DNA from: an uncultured Candidatus Saccharibacteria bacterium
Lineage (GTDB): Bacteria; Patescibacteriota; Saccharimonadia; Saccharimonadales; Saccharimonadaceae
DNA length: 11,377 bases
Direction: 5' to 3'
Assembly (NCBI GenBank): GCA_947253405.1
Contig: CAMXZF010000016.1
Location: 1 to 11,377, forward strand
This document shows, piece after piece, positions 5,604-11,377 of the stretch. Position 1 is the stretch's first letter. Each line of letters begins with the position of its first letter. The position numbers and the translations under genes are program-made. The notes under the pieces are model-generated. The model had not been told where the DNA came from, ran no database searches, and saw only the letters and a program-made list of their open reading frames with translations.

Positions 5604-6668
5604 TTAGCGACGCATGATCCTTTCAAACTCTTCTAGGTCTACTGCGTAATTACGAGCATCTTCATAAGTAATTTGGCCGCTTTGTACTAATCCAGCTAAT
5701 GTGCGATCCATTGACTGCATACCCTCTTTAGCACTAGTTTGAATGATACCATCTAGTTGATGAGTTTTACCTTCACGAATAATATTGCGCACCGCTGGAT
5801 TGGCAATTAGTATTTCTGATGAAGCTACTCGACCACCACCAATTGCAGGTATTAATCTCTGCGAGCAAACCGCCATCAATATATTAGCTAACTGCGCCTT
5901 GATCTGAGGCTGTTGATGCGGCGGAAATACGTTAACCATACGATCAATCGACTGGCTAGCACTATTGGTATGAAGCGTAGCAAATACCAAATGGCCAGTT
6001 TCAGCAATAGTAATAGCCGCGCTAATGGTCTCTAAGTCACGCATCTCTCCGATAAGAACGACATCTGGATCTTCACGTAAAGTAGAGCGTAAAGCAGCAT
6101 TAAATGAGTAGGTATCGTAATGCACCTCTCTTTGAGCTACTACAGACCGCATAGAGCGATGCATAAATTCCACTGGGTCTTCAATAGTGATGACATGAAC
6201 TGCTTTTTCACTATTAATTTTATTTATTATTGCGGCTAATGTAGTAGACTTACCTGATCCAGTTGGGCCAGTAACTAAAACCAATCCTCTAGGGTAATTA
6301 GCAAACTCTTCGACAATTGGCGGCAATCCTAACTCGGCTATCGTTGGCATAGTGTTTGGAATTAAGCGAAAGGCAGCCGCTAAATTACCGCGCTCGTGAA
6401 AGGCATTAACTCTGAAACGCCCCAAATCGCCAAAAGCAAACGAAAAATCGAACTCTTTGTCTTTGATTAATATTTGCTGTTGATCTTTGTCTAAGATACT
6501 AAATATTAAACGCTCCGTTGTATTGCCATTTAAAACTGGCATGTTAGGAATCGGTGACAAAATGCCATCAACTCGCAATATTGGTGGTAATCCAGCTTGA
6601 ATGTGAAGATCGCTGGCATGTTGATTAATAACCTCTTGTAGTAAAATTTCAATACGAACACTATCCAT
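5604..6668 (-). CDS. pilT: Type IV pilus retraction ATPase PilT
   Basis: 354 residues, normal for PilT. This cytoplasmic hexameric ATPase depolymerises the pilus and powers twitching. Visible motifs are Walker A GPTGSGKSTT (134-143), the Asp-box region TIEDPVEF (161-168), Walker B DVVLIGEMRD (202-211), the His box TGHLVFATLHTNSA (224-237), and AVRNIIRE (292-299). The last is the form here of the AIRNLIRE motif needed for retraction and separates PilT from PilB. The N-terminus lacks the MshEN domain of PilB, again as expected. The ATG at 6668 has AGGA (6675-6678) 6 nt upstream. A TATAAT box with TGT extension precedes it, so pilT and the genes after it may also be transcribed separately. Having pilT in the same operon as pilB suggests dynamic, retractile pili. 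Confidence 0.97.
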   Translation of the reverse strand: MDSVRIEILLQEVINQHASDLHIQAGLPPILRVDGILSPIPNMPVLNGNTTERLIFSILDKDQQQILIKDKEFDFSFAFGDLGRFRVNAFHERGNLAAAFRLIPNTMPTIAELGLPPIVEEFANYPRGLVLVTGPTGSGKSTTLAAIINKINSEKAVHVITIEDPVEFMHRSMRSVVAQREVHYDTYSFNAALRSTLREDPDVVLIGEMRDLETISAAITIAETGHLVFATLHTNSASQSIDRMVNVFPPHQQPQIKAQLANILMAVCSQRLIPAIGGGRVASSEILIANPAVRNIIREGKTHQLDGIIQTSAKEGMQSMDRTLAGLVQSGQITYEDARNYAVDLEEFERIMRR

Positions 6669-6687
6669 TTTAAATCCTATTATTACG

Positions 6688-6696
6688 ATTATAACA
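6688..6696 (-). promoter_or_regulatory. Possible internal extended -10 promoter before pilT
   Basis: The minus strand reads TGT TATAAT (TATAAT at 6688-6693) about 19 nt before the pilT ATG, leaving room for the AGGA ribosome site in a leader near 13 nt. No convincing -35 is present at 16-18 nt. It overlaps a small inverted repeat (6691-6708). The call is tentative. Confidence 0.3.
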
Positions 6697-6708
6697 CGCT
6701 TATGTTAT
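6691..6708. repeat. Inverted repeat across the pilB stop codon
   Basis: ATAACA (6691-6696) and TGTTAT (6703-6708) form a 6-bp AT-rich stem around a 6-nt loop, spanning the pilB stop codon (6700-6702) in the 31-nt pilB-pilT gap. It has only one G-C pair and no T-run, so it is not a terminator. It could be an mRNA processing or operator-like site, or chance. Confidence 0.3.
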
Positions 6709-8466
6709 GTTGGCTGCCACCCTATTAACCTCTTCTATGGTTGTTAATCCGTTCAAAGCTTTTAGGTAGCCATCTACCTGCATTGGTATCATACCCTGAG
6801 CTACTGCAACTTTTTGTATTTGGCTTGAAGTGGCATGTTTAACAATTAGTTGCTGGATTTCCTCGGTAATTTCCGCAACCTCATACAAGCCAATCCTACC
6901 CTTAAATCCATTAGGCGTTTGCGAGGTGTCCTTACCCCTGCAAAGCTTAAAGCGCGGTGAACTTTTTAGAGGTATAGTCTGATAGCCTAAATCGTCCTGA
7001 AAACTTTCTTGTTCGCTGGTTGTGTTAGGTAATAAATAGCCAACCGTATCACGAATTGCCTGGGTCTCCATGTCATTGCTTTCATAAACTTGATAATCTG
7101 GCTGCACTCTTCTAACTAAGCGCTGACCAATCACAGTATTAATAGTTGACGCAATTAGAAATGGCTCCACGCCCATATCTAACAGTCGCGGCAAAATACC
7201 AGCAGCCGAGTTAGTATGTAAAGTAGAAAACACCAAGTGACCTGTTAAGGCCGCCTGCACTGCCAAGTTAGCCGTCTCGCTATCGCGAATTTCCCCTACC
7301 AACACCACATCTGGATCTTGGCGTAAAATTGAGCGCAAACCAGATGCAAAAGTCAAGCCAACAGCTGGATTAACTTGAATTTGATTAACGCCGGACATTT
7401 TATACTCAACCGGATCCTCTAAAGTAACAATATTAATTTTCTTACTATAAATTTCTTGTACCAAAGCATACATAGAGGTTGACTTACCTGATCCAGTTGG
7501 GCCAGAAGTTAACACCATACCATTAGGCCTTTTTATTCCCTTCCTAATAGCACGCAAAGCCCTGCCGGCATAACCCATATCCTCTAACTTAAAACTAGAG
7601 CCTGATTTGTCCAATAGGCGAATTACTACCTGTTCACCCCAAACAACTGGCGATATTGCAATCCTTAAGTCAACTTCTTTCGCCCCGACCATTACAGTAA
7701 ACTGGCCGTCCTGAGGTTTACGGTGTTCATCAATTTTTAGGTTTGACAAAATTTTTACACGTGACACTAAGGCGGCCTCAACAGATTTAGGCAGTTCCAT
7801 TACTACCTTTAAGACGCCATCAACTCGACAGCGTACCACTACTTTATCTTCGGCCGGTTCAATATGGATGTCGGATGCTCTTGAACGCTGAGCATACTCT
7901 AATAGCTGACTAAGTATTTTGGAAATCGGTGAATCTTGACTGATTACTTGCGCATTTGATGAAAGCTTCGGTTTATCATCTTCGTTAATTTGATCTAAGC
8001 CTTCGGCACTATCTAAATGATATTGTGCCAAAACATTGTTAATGCCCGACTCGCTAGCCACATAAACTTTAATAGTACGGCGAATTGAATTAGATAAAAA
8101 GTCAACCGCCTGAACATTATTGGCGTCAAGCATAGCCACAGCTAGCAGTTTAGTGTTGCCCTCTACCGTCTCGCCTAAGGGGACAGCCATAAAACGTTGC
8201 GCTGTATCCATAGGGATTAAGCTAAGTATTTTGGCATCAATAATGGCGTGAGACAGATTAACATACGGCATACCAGAAGCTATAGCAGTTGCTTCAGCTA
8301 ATTGTTCATCATTAATTAAATTTTCACGAATTAAATAGCTAAAAAATGGCTCCTTAGCCTCTTTTGCTTTTTTTCTAGCTTCCTCTAGAGCGTCAGATGT
8401 AATGATGTTTTGTTCTAAAAAAAAGTCTTCAACTTTCTTTTGAACAGCATTAGTTAAAATTGGCAC
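6700..8466 (-). CDS. pilB: Type IV pilus extension ATPase PilB
   Basis: 588 residues. PilB is the cytoplasmic assembly motor that adds pilins through PilC. The N-terminus (about 10-145) is a T2SSE/MshEN-type domain. The core has SDIHIEPAEDKVVVRCRVDG (198-217), Walker A SGPTGSGKST (321-330), Asp box TLEDPVEY (348-355), Walker B DVVLVGEIRD (386-395), His box TGHLVFSTLHTNSA (408-421) and FKGRIGLYE (521-529). The tetracysteine zinc motif usual between the His box and GYKGR is lost: the first pair is replaced by RRVQPDYQV, and only C509 remains of the second. An acidic, Ser-rich stretch (about 460-500) fills the gap. The start is GTG (8464-8466), directly after the TAA of the preceding gene. It is supported by GGGGGG 6 nt upstream and because the next in-frame ATG (Met66) would remove much of the N-terminal domain. 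Confidence 0.97.
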   Translation of the reverse strand: MPILTNAVQKKVEDFFLEQNIITSDALEEARKKAKEAKEPFFSYLIRENLINDEQLAEATAIASGMPYVNLSHAIIDAKILSLIPMDTAQRFMAVPLGETVEGNTKLLAVAMLDANNVQAVDFLSNSIRRTIKVYVASESGINNVLAQYHLDSAEGLDQINEDDKPKLSSNAQVISQDSPISKILSQLLEYAQRSRASDIHIEPAEDKVVVRCRVDGVLKVVMELPKSVEAALVSRVKILSNLKIDEHRKPQDGQFTVMVGAKEVDLRIAISPVVWGEQVVIRLLDKSGSSFKLEDMGYAGRALRAIRKGIKRPNGMVLTSGPTGSGKSTSMYALVQEIYSKKINIVTLEDPVEYKMSGVNQIQVNPAVGLTFASGLRSILRQDPDVVLVGEIRDSETANLAVQAALTGHLVFSTLHTNSAAGILPRLLDMGVEPFLIASTINTVIGQRLVRRVQPDYQVYESNDMETQAIRDTVGYLLPNTTSEQESFQDDLGYQTIPLKSSPRFKLCRGKDTSQTPNGFKGRIGLYEVAEITEEIQQLIVKHATSSQIQKVAVAQGMIPMQVDGYLKALNGLTTIEEVNRVAANIT

Positions 8467-8718
8467 TTAGCGCCCCCCAAGAGTAAACGGCGATTGATTA
8501 CTCTGCTCGCCAATTAAAGTGCGGACTGTTGGGTTGATAGCAGAACTATTAAAAACTTCTTTACTCGGCTCATCTATATCTGGCCTAATTATTTCAGCAG
8601 TTGGTACAGTCTGAGTATCATTTTTAGGATTAGGCAATATGGCTCCTATAATTAGATAACCAAAAAAACCAGTCATACCAATAATTAAAATCACTAACGC
8701 CCAGTCAGATTTTTTCAT
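8467..8718 (-). CDS. Small one-pass membrane protein of the pilus operon, unknown function
   Basis: 83 residues with one hydrophobic segment (about 7-28) after a short MKKSDW start, then a 50-residue polar tail predicted to lie outside the cytoplasm. The tail is proline- and acid-rich in the middle and ends NQSPFTLGGR. There is no lipobox or catalytic motif, and I do not recognise a named family. Its start overlaps the pilO stop as ATGA, with a strong AAGGGGG ribosome site (8726-8732). Its stop TAA directly precedes the pilB GTG. This locked position after pilM-N-O suggests a part of the alignment complex. It occupies the place PilP takes in Gram-negative clusters, but it has no recognisable PilP sequence and no lipid anchor. 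A PilP-like role is inference only. Confidence 0.85.
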   Translation of the reverse strand: MKKSDWALVILIIGMTGFFGYLIIGAILPNPKNDTQTVPTAEIIRPDIDEPSKEVFNSSAINPTVRTLIGEQSNQSPFTLGGR

Positions 8719-9416
8719 GGATTAACCCCCTTAGACCCCATCTGCCAATTAACCTTTGGTGAATAATAAGTAATAGCACGAATAGTAGCTAATAATTTAT
8801 CGTCACTGCCCTCTATATTGACCGACGACACGACTACTGGCCTAATAGTCAATTCAATATCCTTTAAAACTTCTTGTATAGTCTGGAAAGTTCCACCCAC
8901 AGTGATAGTAAAACTGATCTCTTTAGCTTTAGGATAAACCGTTGACTCTGCACCGCCATCCGACTGCATATTAGAAGAACCTAGGGCAACAGCATCATCA
9001 ACCACAGAAATTTGTTCAATATTGACACCAGAGCGATAAAGCACCTTTTTTTGCAAAGAAGAGCCTAGAGCAGCGCGATCATCCTCTGTAGGCAAGGCAT
9101 CTAAAACTACTTGGTATACTGTACTGTCATCTTCTTTTAGGTTTACTAAGTTTAATTGCTTATTGGTTTGCATAGCATTAATTGAACTTTTTAGGTCATT
9201 AATTGACTGAATATTATCGTGCATAATTTTTTCAGTCTTAGCCAACTCGCCATTAACCTTATTTTGATAGTTAATACGTTGAATTAAATTGTTACCTATC
9301 AATAGGCAAACCGTCATAGCGCATGCCGCTACAGCCACCCAAATTAAAACTTGATTTTTAGTACTTTCGATCTGTTGCCTTTTTCTAGCACCAGCAAATA
9401 ACTTCGGTTTAATCAT
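8715..9416 (-). CDS. pilO: Type IV pilus alignment protein PilO-like
   Basis: 233 residues with the PilO layout: a short cytoplasmic basic N-terminus, one membrane segment (about 22-42), a helical coiled-coil-like stretch (about 45-88), then a mixed alpha/beta region (about 95-222) of the size of the PilO ferredoxin-like fold. PilO pairs with PilN in the membrane and connects the cytoplasmic PilM/PilB complex with the outside. Sequence similarity in this family is low, so the call rests on architecture and on its place after pilM and pilN. The ATG at 9416 overlaps the end of pilN by 8 nt and uses GAGGAA (9423-9428) inside pilN as ribosome site. The stop (TGA, 8715-8717) overlaps the next start. 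Correct ending here requires UGA as stop, which excludes genetic code 25. Confidence 0.88.
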   Translation of the reverse strand: MIKPKLFAGARKRQQIESTKNQVLIWVAVAACAMTVCLLIGNNLIQRINYQNKVNGELAKTEKIMHDNIQSINDLKSSINAMQTNKQLNLVNLKEDDSTVYQVVLDALPTEDDRAALGSSLQKKVLYRSGVNIEQISVVDDAVALGSSNMQSDGGAESTVYPKAKEISFTITVGGTFQTIQEVLKDIELTIRPVVVSSVNIEGSDDKLLATIRAITYYSPKVNWQMGSKGVNP

Positions 9417-10233
9417 TTACTGTTCCTCGATTCCTGCTATTGGCATCAGATTTACGTGCGCTACCATTAAACATCTTGGGGGCATTGCGATCGCCATCTG
9501 AAGTCATACTATTGGGGACAGACACCTTTATATCTTGGCTATCCCAGCTAAATATCGCCTCATTGTAAATAAGATCTAATGTAAAACCGACAACTTTAAC
9601 AGAGCTATTTTCGCCACTATCTGATCGCTCCTGTCTATCAGTAATGGTTGCCTCTTTTAAAATTACATCTTTAAACATCTTCTCTTTAACCGTATTATTT
9701 TTTTGCACATCCTTAGAACTATCACTGCTGCCTTTGTAATACTCGATCTGAGCTTGACCAAGTGTAGTCTTGTAGGTATCGAGCGCCTCAAAACTATCAA
9801 CTTGACCAGATAAGGTAATGTGCGCGCCCAGTTCAATTGAAGAGCTATCGTCAGCTGAGGCAATCTGCATAGAATTTAACACTACGTTATTTGGGGCGCT
9901 AGGATTTAGCTGTTGAATATAGCCAAAAATCCTAGAGAAGATTGGCTGTTTAGATTTTAGGCTTTCAATCTGGCTCAGCTGATTTTGGACAGTTAAATAA
10001 GAATCTAGTTGACCATTCTTTTTGATATTCATAATTGTTGCCTTATCCCGATTAATGTTGCCCTGCTTTATACCTTTGTCAATTTGCTGAGCACCCATAA
10101 CACCACCTAGAATAAGCAATAAACCAACTGACGACACTGCCACGATAATACAGATGAATACCACAAAATTACGCTCTAACTGAGCTTTTATAAACTCTTT
10201 TTTAACATCAGGCAATAAATTTAGACTAATCAT
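9409..10233 (-). CDS. pilN: Type IV pilus alignment protein PilN
   Basis: 274 residues. The N-terminus MISLNLLPD contains the INLLP-type motif (here LNLLP, 4-8) that inserts into the groove of PilM. One membrane segment follows (about 24-46), then a helical stretch (about 50-95) and an alpha/beta region (about 100-225). It is longer than many PilN proteins: residues 165-210 form a polar, Ser/Lys/Asp-rich insertion, and 235-274 is a low-complexity hydrophilic tail rich in Ser, Asn, Arg and Asp, probably disordered. It starts 7 nt after pilM and overlaps pilO, as expected for subunits made in fixed proportion. The nearest SD-like GAAAGG (10253-10258) is about 19 nt away, so coupling to pilM is likely. 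Confidence 0.92.
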   Translation of the reverse strand: MISLNLLPDVKKEFIKAQLERNFVVFICIIVAVSSVGLLLILGGVMGAQQIDKGIKQGNINRDKATIMNIKKNGQLDSYLTVQNQLSQIESLKSKQPIFSRIFGYIQQLNPSAPNNVVLNSMQIASADDSSSIELGAHITLSGQVDSFEALDTYKTTLGQAQIEYYKGSSDSSKDVQKNNTVKEKMFKDVILKEATITDRQERSDSGENSSVKVVGFTLDLIYNEAIFSWDSQDIKVSVPNSMTSDGDRNAPKMFNGSARKSDANSRNRGTVND

Positions 10234-10240
10234 ATCAAAA

Positions 10241-11284
10241 CTATATATCTTGCCTTTCAGCTAAACCTACTGACACAGCAAACGATGCGCTTAGGGGTGC
10301 TAAACCTGATTGCATTTCTACTGGAACATTAACATGCTGCCAAGGGGTAGATATTTGTGTAGTTATATTGGCTTTTTTTGCAATAAATTCTGGCATTCCA
10401 GGTAGTAAGGCGGCGTAGCCACTTAACAAAGCGGAGCCAATCCCGATCTTTGGGTATCTGTTAACAAAAAATTTTAATGATTTAATTATTTCAACGCCGA
10501 ATTGATCTAATACTGACTGAACGGATCGATTAATCTTCCCCTCTAAATTTTTGGGGTCAATGCCAAATTTTAATATAATTCCCTCAGATTGGCTGGGGTC
10601 AATCTGTAGATTTTGTGAAGTTAATCGAATTAAAGTCTGTAGACCGATCGGAATTGAGCGAATTAGTCTAGGTGCGCTCCCTAAGGTTACAATCAAATCA
10701 GTTGAAGTCGCGCCCATATCGATAATAATGCGCCCATCTTGCACTCCATCGGGTAATAAAGCACGTGTAATTGCCAAGCTATCGGGCTCAATAGCTATAA
10801 CATTTAAGCCGATAGACTCCAATAAATCTAATCGTGATTCAGTAAAAGTATTTTGCACACTGGCTACCAACACTTCTGTAGTTTGGTCGTCAGATGGTGA
10901 CTTACCAATAATCGCCCAATCAATTTTAGCCTCATCAGCACGCATAGGCACATAATTTTCTGCCTGATATTTAATCGTAGCATTAAGCTCAGCACTAGAA
11001 ATGGTTGGAACATTAACAACGCTAGCAAACATACGATTAGAAGGTATTCCAATAGCGACATTATTAGTTTTAATATCAGATGTGCCTATAACCTCTTTAA
11101 TAGCGCTACATAACGCCCGTCGATCATGTTCAGCAGTAGATTCACTCAAACGTGAATCGATTTCTTTTACACCATAATGCTTAAGATCCCAGCCACTACC
11201 TGAGTGGCTAAGTTCAACCACCCTTAAAGCAGTAGTGCCTATATCTAGAGCAAAGAAGCTGCCCACCGACTTCCTAAATTTCAT
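10241..11284 (-). CDS. pilM: Type IV pilus actin-like ATPase PilM
   Basis: 347 residues, standard PilM length. PilM is a cytoplasmic actin/FtsA-fold protein that binds the PilN N-terminus and links the alignment complex to PilB. The phosphate-1 motif is ALDIGTTALRVVEL (12-25) and the phosphate-2 motif IIIDMGATSTDL (186-197). The adenosine-side motif is ALLSGYAALLPGMPEF (285-300), where the usual glycine-rich LTGGGA-type stretch has become LSGYAA. The central GIPSNRMFASVVNVP (79-93) is typical of PilM. The ATG at 11284 fits the family start (KFRKSVGSFFALDIG). It is the first gene of the operon, just behind a strong promoter, with only a GGA close to the start codon as a possible ribosome site. 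Translation may therefore be leaderless or nearly so. Confidence 0.95.
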   Translation of the reverse strand: MKFRKSVGSFFALDIGTTALRVVELSHSGSGWDLKHYGVKEIDSRLSESTAEHDRRALCSAIKEVIGTSDIKTNNVAIGIPSNRMFASVVNVPTISSAELNATIKYQAENYVPMRADEAKIDWAIIGKSPSDDQTTEVLVASVQNTFTESRLDLLESIGLNVIAIEPDSLAITRALLPDGVQDGRIIIDMGATSTDLIVTLGSAPRLIRSIPIGLQTLIRLTSQNLQIDPSQSEGIILKFGIDPKNLEGKINRSVQSVLDQFGVEIIKSLKFFVNRYPKIGIGSALLSGYAALLPGMPEFIAKKANITTQISTPWQHVNVPVEMQSGLAPLSASFAVSVGLAERQDI

Positions 11285-11295
11285 ATCCGCTTATG

Positions 11296-11324
11296 ATTAT
11301 ATATATTTTTAATCTATTTATCAA
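11296..11324 (-). promoter_or_regulatory. Main promoter of the pil operon
   Basis: The minus strand reads TTGATA (11319-11324), a 17-nt AT-rich spacer and TATAAT (11296-11301). That is 11 of 12 consensus bases at ideal spacing. The -10 ends only 11 nt before the pilM ATG, so transcription should begin about 3-6 nt before the start codon. The GCGGAT just before the ATG would then be mostly or wholly untranscribed or too close to act as SD. Confidence 0.75.
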
Positions 11325-11332
11325 TATCCCCA

Positions 11333-11377
11333 TCAATCATCCTTTGGCACAAACAGACCACTTGGTCTAGCCTCCCA
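11333..11377 (-). CDS. Possible C-terminal tail of an unidentified upstream gene
   Basis: On the minus strand an open frame enters from the right edge and reads WEARPSGLFVPKDD before TGA (11333-11335). The composition looks protein-like and it ends 9 nt before the -35 of the pilM promoter, a sensible place for the end of a preceding gene. Fourteen residues are too few to name a family. Any open frame of this length could occur by chance, so this is a weak call. Confidence 0.35.
   Translation of the reverse strand, partial: WEARPSGLFVPKDD

Noticed and set aside
8715..8717. UGA read as glycine (genetic code 25 of some CPR lineages)
   Set aside because: pilO ends cleanly at this UGA in an ATGA overlap with the next gene, and other genes use UAA and UAG, which fits the standard bacterial code.
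10551..10955. Plus-strand open frame of 134 codons opposite pilM
   Set aside because: It lies wholly antisense to a well-supported gene, has no clear ribosome site and no recognisable protein features.
11355..11368. Inverted repeat AGACCA-CT-TGGTCT near the right edge
   Set aside because: The 2-nt loop is too small for an RNA hairpin without opening pairs, and no T-run follows. It could be an operator, but one 6-bp palindrome at the window edge is not enough.
1..11377. CRISPR array, tRNA, rRNA, insertion sequence or integrase signature
   Set aside because: No regularly spaced repeats, cloverleaf-like stretch, transposase or terminal inverted repeats were seen. The only long repeat is the pilin pair.

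Overview
The window looks like a piece of a Patescibacteria (CPR) chromosome, most likely Candidatus Saccharibacteria (TM7). The reasons are a compact monoderm-style type IV pilus operon without a secretin gene, pilin N-termini of a type I associate with this group (KGFTIIEVALVLAI, then ALQRNQRNDAKKRDVSNVV), and a large secreted protein with a CPR-style N-terminal domain. The DNA is AT-rich by eye. UGA acts as a normal stop in pilO, so this is not a recoded Gracilibacteria or Absconditibacteria genome. The lineage is inferred from recalled family features, not from a search.

Every credible gene is on the minus strand, so transcription runs from right to left. At the right edge is a possible C-terminal tail of an unidentified gene (11333-11377). 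A near-consensus promoter (11296-11324) then starts a tightly packed pilus operon: pilM, pilN, pilO, a small one-pass membrane protein, pilB, pilT, pilC and two tandem pilin genes, ending at an intrinsic terminator (3177-3207). Neighbouring genes mostly abut or overlap (pilN/pilO by 8 nt, pilO/small gene as ATGA, small gene/pilB as TAAGTG, pilT/pilC 2 nt apart). PilM, PilN and PilO would form the inner-membrane alignment platform, PilC the core, PilB the extension motor and PilT the retraction motor acting on the two pilins. No prepilin peptidase gene is in the window.

The two pilins share exactly 180 bp at their 5' ends with no mismatch, while the rest of each gene is strongly diverged. The second pilin has what looks like its own promoter.

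Downstream lies an 865-residue secreted protein (442-3039). It has a signal peptide, a CPR-type beta domain, an IPT/TIG-like domain carrying a full EF-hand-type calcium loop, and a C-terminal non-catalytic FGE/C-type-lectin-like domain. It is a good candidate adhesin or host-recognition protein. Its leader holds a run of eight G residues acting as the ribosome binding site, and a 29-codon upstream frame that passes through the run. One extra G would fuse that frame to the adhesin, so this may be a phase-variable switch. The left edge holds the N-terminal 134 residues of ParB, whose promoter predicts a leaderless mRNA.
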